NCBI GenBank assembly: GCA_028752905.1
Contig: JAQNBH010000002.1
Coordinates: forward strand, 37,454,975 to 37,518,974
Length of the DNA stretch: 64,000 nt
Source of the DNA: Cladorhizidae sp. MBARI D1340-BT2
Lineage: Eukaryota; Porifera; Demospongiae; Poecilosclerida; Cladorhizidae
Reading direction: 5' to 3'
In this document: in pieces, positions 57,785 through 64,000 of the stretch
Position numbering within the stretch: the first letter of the stretch is position 1
Layout: the number at the start of each line of letters is the position of its first letter
The notes under the pieces: generated by a model
The model's input: only the letters and a program-made list of their open reading frames with translations
What the model was told of the DNA's origin: nothing
Database searches by the model: none
Position numbers and translations under genes: made by a program

Positions 57785-60700
57785 GTTAGGGCTTGGACAA
57801 TGACTACTATTAGTGCCTGGACCATGACTAGTATTAGTGCCTGGACCATGACTACTATTAGTGCCTAGACCATGACTAGTATTAGTGCCTGGACCATGAC
57901 TAGTATTAGTGCCTGCACCATAGCTAGTATTAGTGCCTGGACCATGACTAGTATTAGTGCCTGGACCATGGCTAGTATTAGTGCCTGGACCATGACTAGT
58001 ATTAGTGCCTGGACCATGACTAGTATTAGTGCCTGGACCATGACTAGTATTAGTGCCTGGACCATGACTAGTATTAGTGCCTGGACCATGGCTAGTATTA
58101 GTGCCTGGACCATGACTAGTATTAGTGCCTGGACCATGGCTAGTATTAGTGCCTGGACCATGACTAGTATTAGTGCCTGGACCATGACTAGTATTAGTGC
58201 CTGGACCATGACTAGTATTAGTGCCTGGACCATGGCTAGTATTAGTGCCTGGACCATGACTAGTATTAGTGCCTGCACCATGACTAGTATTAGTGCCTGG
58301 ACCATGACTAGTATTAGTGCCTGGACCATGGCTAGTATTAGTGCCTGGACCATGACTAGTATTAGTGCCTGGACCATGACTAGTATTAGTGCCTGGACCA
58401 TGACTAGTATTAGTGCCTGGACCATGACTAGTATTAGTGCCTGGACCATGGCTAGTATTAGTGCCTGGACCATGACTAGTATTAGTGCCTGGACCATGGC
58501 TAGTATTAGTGCCTGGACCATGACTAGTATTAGTGCCTGGACCATGACTAGTATTAGTGCCTGGACCATGACTAGTATTAGTGCCTGGACCATGATTAGT
58601 ATTAGTGCCTAGACCATGACTAGTATTAGTGCCTAGACCATGACTAGTATTAGTGCCTGTACCATGACTAGTATTAGTGCCTGTACCATGACTAGTATTA
58701 GTTCCTGGACCATGACTAGTATTAGTGCCTGGACCATGGCTAGTATTAGTGCCTGGACCATGACTAGTATTATTGCCTGGACCATGACTAGTATTAGTGC
58801 CTGGACCATGACTAGTATTAGTGCCTGGACCATGACTAGTATTAGTGCCTGGACCATGACTAGTATTAGTGCCTTGACCATGACTAGTATTAGTACTTGG
58901 ACCATTGCTAGTATTAGTACCTGGACCATGACTAGTATTAGTGCCTGGACCATGACTAGTATTAGTGCCTGGACCATGACTAGTATTAGTGCCTGGACCA
59001 TGACTAGTATTAGTGCCTGGACCATGGCTAGTATTAGTGCCTGGACCATGACTAGTATTAGTGTCTGGACCATGACTAGTATTAGTGCCTGGACCATGAC
59101 TAGTATTAGTGCCTGGACCATGACTAGTATTAGTGCCTTGACCATGACTAGTATTAGTGCCTTGACCATGACTAGTATTAGTGCCTGGACCATGACTAGT
59201 ATTAGTGCCTGGACCATGACTAGTATTAGTGCCTGGACCATGGCTAGTATTAGTGCCTGGACCATGACTAGTATTAGTGCCTGGACCATGACTAGTATTA
59301 GTGCCTGGACCATGACTAGTATTAGTGCCTGGACCATGGCTAGTATTAGTGCCTGGACCATGACTAGTATTAGTGCCTGGACCATGGCTAGTATTAGTGC
59401 CTGGACCATGACTAGTATTAGTGCCTGGACCATGACTAGTATTAGTGCCTGGACCATGACTAGTATTAGTGCCTGGACCATGGCTAGTATTAGTGCCTGG
59501 ACCATGACTAGTATATTAGTGCCTGGACCATGGCTAGTATTAGTGCCTGGACCATGACTAGTATTAGTGCCTGGACCATGACTAGTATTAGAGCTTGGAC
59601 TATGGCTAGTATTAGTGCCTGGACCATGACTAGTATCATGACTAGTATATTAGTGCCTGGACCATGACTAGTATTAGAGCTTGGACCATGGCTAGTATTA
59701 GTGCCTGGACCATGACTAGTATTAGTGCCTGGACCATGACTAGTATTAGTGCCTGGACCATGACTAGTATTAGAGCTTGGACCATGGCTAGTATTAGTGC
59801 CTGGACCATGACTAGTATTAGAGCCTGGACCATGGCTAGTATTAGTGCCTGGACCATGACTAGTATTAGTGCCTGGACCATGACTAGTATTAGTGCCTGG
59901 ACCATGACTAGTATTAGTGCCTGGACCATGGCTAGTATTAGTGCCTGGACCATGACTAGTATTAGTGCCTGGACCATGACTAGTATTAGTGCCTGGACCA
60001 TGACTAGTATTAGTGCCTGGACCATGACTAGTATTAGTGCCTGGACCATGGCTAGTATTAGTGCCTGGACCATGACTAGTATTAGTGCCTGGACCATGAC
60101 TAGTATTAGTGCCTGGACCATGGCTAGTATTAGTGCCTGGACCATGACTAGTATTAGTGCCTGGACCATGACTAGTATTAGTGCCTGGACCATGGCTAGT
60201 ATTAGTGCCTGGACCATGACTAGTATTAGTGCCTGGACCATGGCTAGTATTAGTGCCTGGACCATGACTAGTATTAGTGCCTGGACCATGACTAGTATTA
60301 GTGCCTGGACCATGACTAGTGTTAGTGCCTGGACCATGACTAGTATTAGTGCCTGGACCATGACTAGTATTAGTGCCTGGACCATGGCTAGTATTAGTGC
60401 CTGGACCATGACTAGTATTAGTGCCTGGACCATGACTAGTATTAGTGCCTGGACCATGGCTAGTATTAGTGCCTGGACCATGACTAGTATTAGTGCCTGG
60501 ACCATGACTAGTATTAGTGCCTGGACCATGACTAGTATTAGTGCCTGGACCATGACTAGTATTAGTGCCTGGACCATGACTAGTATTAGTGCCTGGACCA
60601 TGACTAGTATTAGTGCCTGGACCATGGCTAGTATTAGTGCCTGGACCATGACTAGTATTAGTGCCTGGACCATGACTAGTATTAGTGCCTGGACCATGAC

Positions 60701-61632
60701 TAGTATTAGTGCCTGGACCATGACTAGTATTAGTGCCTGGACCATGGCTAGTATTAGTGCCTGGACCATGACTAGTATTAGTGCCTGGACCATGGCTAGT
60801 ATTAGTGCCTGGACCATGACTAGTATTAGTGCCTGGACCATGACTAGTATTAGTGCCTGGACCATGACTAGTATTAGTGCCTGGACCATGACTAGTATTA
60901 GTGCCTGGACCATGACTAGTATTAGTGCCTGGACCATGACTAGTATTAGTGCCTGGACCATGGCTAGTATTAGTGCCTGGACCATGGCTAGTATTAGTGC
61001 CTGGACCATGACTAGTATATTAGTGCCTGGACCATGGCTAGTATTAGTGCCTGGACCATGACTAGTATTAGTGCCTGGACCATGACTAGTATTAGAGCTT
61101 GGACTATGGCTAGTATTAGTGCCTGGACCATGACTAGTATCATGACTAGTATATTAGTGCCTGGACCATGACTAGTATTAGAGCTTGGACCATGGCTAGT
61201 ATTAGTGCCTGGACCATGACTAGTATTAGTGCCTGGACCATGACTAGTATTAGAGCTTGGACCATGGCTAGTATTAGTGCCTGGACCATGACTAGTATTA
61301 GTGCCTGGACCATGGCTAGTATTAGTGCCTGGACCATGACTAGTATTAGTGCCTGGACCATGACTAGTATTAGTGCCTGGACCATGACTAGTGTTAGTGC
61401 CTGGACCATGACTAGTATTAGTGCCTGGACCATGACTAGTATTAGTGCCTGGACCATGGCTAGTATTAGTGCCTGGACCATGACTAGTATTAGTGCCTGG
61501 ACCATGACTAGTATTAGTGCCTGGACCATGGCTAGTATTAGTGCCTGGACCATGACTAGTATTAGTGCCTGGACCATGGCTAGTATTAGTGCCTGGACCA
61601 TGACTAGTATTAGTGCCTGGTCCATGACTAGT
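57785..61632. repeat. 24-bp satellite, subfamily C (about 160 units)
   Basis: The unit begins actagtattagtgcctggac and ends catg. Units are nearly identical, with recurring gactag/ggctag alternation. A rare block (gtatcatgactagtatatta) occurs at 59634 and 61138, so a segment of about 1504 bp was duplicated. Open frames of 246-465 residues on both strands (ISAWTMTS and ALILVMVQ repeats) are artefacts. Confidence 0.98.
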
Positions 61633-61822
61633 ATAAAGGCCGGTTCATAATATGACGATAGCTCGGCGTAGCGCATCGTCGCTTTTGTGGTCAAGCTTCA
61701 GCGTTTCGTCTACCAGCGTCATTGCCGTTCACAATTTGGCGTTTTGACGGAGAGCGAACCACCAATTGGACTTTGACCTTGCAGTTGCTGAGCACGTTTA
61801 TCGCTAGTAGCCAGTTCATTTT

Positions 61823-62182
61823 TTGCTCGGGAGAAATTTTGTACGAGAACAGGAGGCTATAATTCTAGTATTACTACTGTTGAGAAGAAGGAGGAATAGG
61901 AGACTGAGGAGAGTGCGTGCACGCAAAATATTCCAACAGCGCCTGGAACAAGGAGAATATCATAATTTACTTCAGGAGATGCGTCTATCTGACCCAAGCA
62001 GCCACTTCACGTACCTCAGGATGACGAAAGAAAGGTTTGATAGTCTCCTGAAAGAGGTACAAGTTAAGTTAAATATTCACCCAAACCATCCCTGTAATAA
62101 TGATAGGTTAGTCAGTATTCTATTCAGTGACTATTTATCTATATTATATTTATATGACTCATATATTTATATGTATATATAG
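61823..62182 (+). pseudogene. HARBI1-like transposase N-terminal fragment
   Basis: The frame reads RARKIFQQRLEQGEYHNLLQ, then EMRLSDPSSHFTYLRMTKER and FDSLLKEVQVKL, the typical start of PIF/Harbinger nucleases (G-E-Y-H-x-L...F-x-Y-x-R-M-x-x-x-x-F-D-x-L-L). It ends in AT-rich sequence after about 100 residues with no DDE block recognised downstream (62183-62500), so it is either truncated or the first exon of a decayed gene. Preceded by an arginine-rich stretch (RRRRNRRLRRVRAR). Confidence 0.7.
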
Positions 62183-62506
62183 ACATTCTCAATCTGCAGC
62201 TGATGTCCGAGATGATTTCAAAAAGTTCTTCTGTTCACCTGCTGGAGAAGTGTGTTTGGCAATATTATCGCCATGTGCGGCTAGCTTGACTTCTGTTTTA
62301 TTACATATAGAAATCAGCATAATTTCATTTACTGATATAACAATATTGTTGCAATTGAAAGGTGTAAAAGGTATCATTGGGGTGAGTGGGAGATGAAGGA
62401 CCTGTATTTACATTGTTTGGGGGATAGTGAGGAGTGGAGTAGGGATTACTGGGAGATTGGGAGTTAATTAAGTAAGATTTTGTCTATCTCTACTCGTGCT
62501 ATGGCC

Positions 62507-63140
62507 TTAGCTCGTCCTCCTAATAGCCTGAGACAGGCAGCAACATGTTTGCCAAAGGCACCCTCTCCATCTTCCTGCTGCTGCTGTCCTTGCAGGCGAT
62601 GAGCACCCTTTCCATTTCATCAACTTCAACTTGTCGTTTTCTTTTTTTGCGTGGGTGGTCAAGTAGTTGTGGTGTGAGGGTACCTGGGGTACTTGCTGCA
62701 GTACTGCTGTTGAACATAAAAGAACGGTCATATTAATTTTGGGATGGATACTAACCTACCTGATAGCAATTGTCGTCTCATCTACATGTACGTTACTTCC
62801 TTCCTCGCTTTCCTGCGGGTGGTCTGATGTAGGTCTATACCACATCAAGATTCAGTGTAACAAAGAATACATACATATCTAGAAAACGTACACGTGTCTG
62901 CCCGAGCAAAGTTGGTGACGGTGCTATACAAATAAGATGCAGAACATTCAAATATATAATTCAACTTCACTACATAGTCAAACTTATGGTAATCACTAAC
63001 ATTTTGTGCTTCACAGTGTCGGTGATAAAGCTCATTGGGCCAAACAGCCGCCAACAGGACACCAGTGCAGCATCTCCAGACTTCTTGGTTTTATTTTTTC
63101 CAATTCCATGACAATCTGTCCCTCAGAACAGAACCTTCCA
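62507..63140 (-). pseudogene. MADF-type Harbinger accessory protein remnant
   Basis: On the minus strand, sequence near 63130-63000 reads KNKTKKSGDAALVSCWRLFG and PMSFITDTVKH, resembling the second half of MADF domains in Harbinger accessory proteins. A C-terminal piece (62717-62520) reads PRKKRKRQVEVDEMERVLIA, with a basic nuclear-signal-like patch. These accessory proteins bind DNA and bring the transposase to the nucleus. Stops and an AT-rich gap interrupt it. Confidence 0.5.
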
Positions 63141-63250
63141 CCATTTCATACATTCCTGGGTACTCCTTACTTATTGTTGTCCCGCTCGCGAAAAATAAAA
63201 AACGCTAAATGATGATTTGATGTCGTTGTGCGTCGCCAACGATCTAAGGT

Positions 63251-63383
63251 GACCTGAAACGTTCACAGCTTATCGTGGTTCAAATATAATGTCGTGTCAT
63301 TAGCATGTAATAATGTTTATTTTATAATATGTGTATTTTATAATATGTGTATATTTTTAATATGTTTACATCATTTCATTTGA
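63251..63383. other. 3' flank of the Merlin transposase
   Basis: AT-rich; tttataatatgtgtat occurs twice (63321-63352). No terminal inverted repeat could be assigned because the other end is outside the window. Confidence 0.4.
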
Positions 63384-64000
63384 TCAGGGAGTCACATAGA
63401 GAGGCCACTGTGACAGATGGAGGAAAATATTGTTGAAGGCATCCGTGCCATTATCCCCATGAATTTCACGCCACAAGAATTCATCGATGTGGCCTGCAAG
63501 GGTGGTATTTGGCACACCAGCCATAGCCTTGAATTTTCTTTTGCAGTTCTTCCAATAGACTTCCACCCGGTTAGTGCAAGTTCCTGTCACCGGATCCACA
63601 AAATTATGACTGTGGTTCACAGTGGAGTGTTGGTAAGGAGGCACAACATTTAGTTGGGCAATGCCGTTGTATGCTGCCCAACAGTCAGATCTTACGTGTG
63701 AACCGGGGGCAATGTTGGTCTGTATCAGCGGCAGGAGTGTTGCAGCAGTCCTGTTGGGCACCAGATTTATGAAGCCCGTTTTAGTAGCAGGGCAGTATCC
63801 ACCGAACACCCATCTTGCAGGGATGATGCGCCCCATATGGTTCTTTCTTCTGGATATAACGGACTCATCAATCTCCACATCAACTCCTTCACCACCAATC
63901 TGGTAGGGATTCATCACCAACCATTCTGAGCATATGGATCGGAAAAACTCAAACCATTGGATGATGGTCTTTTCCGATACCCCCGTCATTTCCACAGTTG
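63384..64000 (-). CDS. Merlin / ISXO2-like (IS1016-type) transposase, 5' partial
   Basis: An uninterrupted minus-strand frame from the window edge to 63384, 203 residues from the first Met at 63995; sequence before that Met is open, so the true start is outside. Catalytic features: VDVEIDESVISRRKNHMGRI (first Asp), RWVFGGYCPATKTGF, HVRSDCWAAYNGI (second Asp), and HSHNFVDPVTGTCTNRVEVY (Glu region), then WKNCKRKFKAM. This is the DDE ISXO2-like domain of eukaryotic Merlin transposons, related to bacterial IS1016. The upstream GVSEKTIIQWFEFFRSIC is the usual helical region before the DDE core. No break seen in the visible part, so it may be recently active. Confidence 0.9.
   Translation of the reverse strand, partial: TVEMTGVSEKTIIQWFEFFRSICSEWLVMNPYQIGGEGVDVEIDESVISRRKNHMGRIIPARWVFGGYCPATKTGFINLVPNRTAATLLPLIQTNIAPGSHVRSDCWAAYNGIAQLNVVPPYQHSTVNHSHNFVDPVTGTCTNRVEVYWKNCKRKFKAMAGVPNTTLAGHIDEFLWREIHGDNGTDAFNNIFLHLSQWPLYVTP

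Larger units (their letters stand above)
61633..63250. mobile_element. PIF/Harbinger-like element inserted at the edge of satellite C
   Basis: The satellite breaks at ...agtataa, followed by aggccggttcataatatgac, which resembles the terminal sequence at 28480-28607. The interior carries a HARBI1-type fragment and a MADF-type fragment, the two-gene content expected of Harbinger elements. The right end is not defined; 63197-63270 (gtcgttgtgcgtcgccaacg) is a candidate region. Confidence 0.6.

Noticed and set aside
57865..61694. ISAWTMTS / ALILVMVQ repeat proteins on both strands
   Set aside because: Same explanation: 24-bp satellite C has no stop in several frames.

Overview
The window looks like nuclear DNA of an early-branching metazoan, most probably a demosponge. 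Two things suggest this: a CARD-like/Death/Ig-like/NACHT receptor gene of the kind greatly expanded in sponges, and a mixture of animal transposon families (hAT, Tigger/pogo, PIF/Harbinger, Merlin, Ty3/gypsy, Penelope, several non-LTR retrotransposons, and an integrase-Ulp1-PHD element). There are no operons, ribosome binding sites, rRNA or tRNA genes that I can support. The species assignment is an inference from family content only.

Layout. 1-1784: decayed hAT transposase. 2396-10412: mostly repeats (an ancient ~110-bp tandem repeat, minisatellites of 42, 48, 30, 39, 32 and 24 bp, a perfect 64-bp palindrome, a foldback), with a decayed non-LTR reverse transcriptase and one copy of a dispersed repeat. 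10612-17192: a probable multi-exon gene of unknown function whose two long introns are filled by minisatellites (35, 18 and 27 bp; then 48 bp). 17707-19958: an NLR-like gene, frame-broken inside its Death domain and cut off after NACHT. 20420-31455: minus-strand retroelement and integrase genes. One integrase-Ulp1-PHD gene keeps convincing splice sites, and its ~6.3-kb interior gap carries a hAT-like element and a Tigger element, each with visible terminal inverted repeats. 32060-38470: TATA/GTTTATTTGA satellite that reverses orientation near 34010 and surrounds a Penelope-like element built as a 628-bp inverted duplication. 38480-42260: two non-LTR remnants, a trinucleotide microsatellite tract and the second copy of the dispersed repeat.

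42411-61632 is the dominant feature: about 19 kb of related 24-bp satellite. Subfamily A contains the telomere-like string GGGTTAGGG. It includes a 163-bp higher-order repeat array (48223-51180), three copies of a ~0.5-kb non-satellite spacer, an internally deleted Ty3/gypsy element, and a very homogeneous subfamily C (57780-61632). 61636-64000 holds a Harbinger-like element (HARBI1-type and MADF-type fragments) and a Merlin/ISXO2-like transposase running off the window end.

Apart from the intron-rich gene at 10612-17192 and the NLR, nothing here looks like host coding sequence. The long open frames in the satellites arise because 24, 27, 42 and 48 are multiples of three. The most noteworthy structures are the telomere-related satellite with its internal architecture, the inverted Penelope dimer, the CARD/Death/Ig/NACHT arrangement, and the intronic minisatellites whose units resemble splice acceptors.
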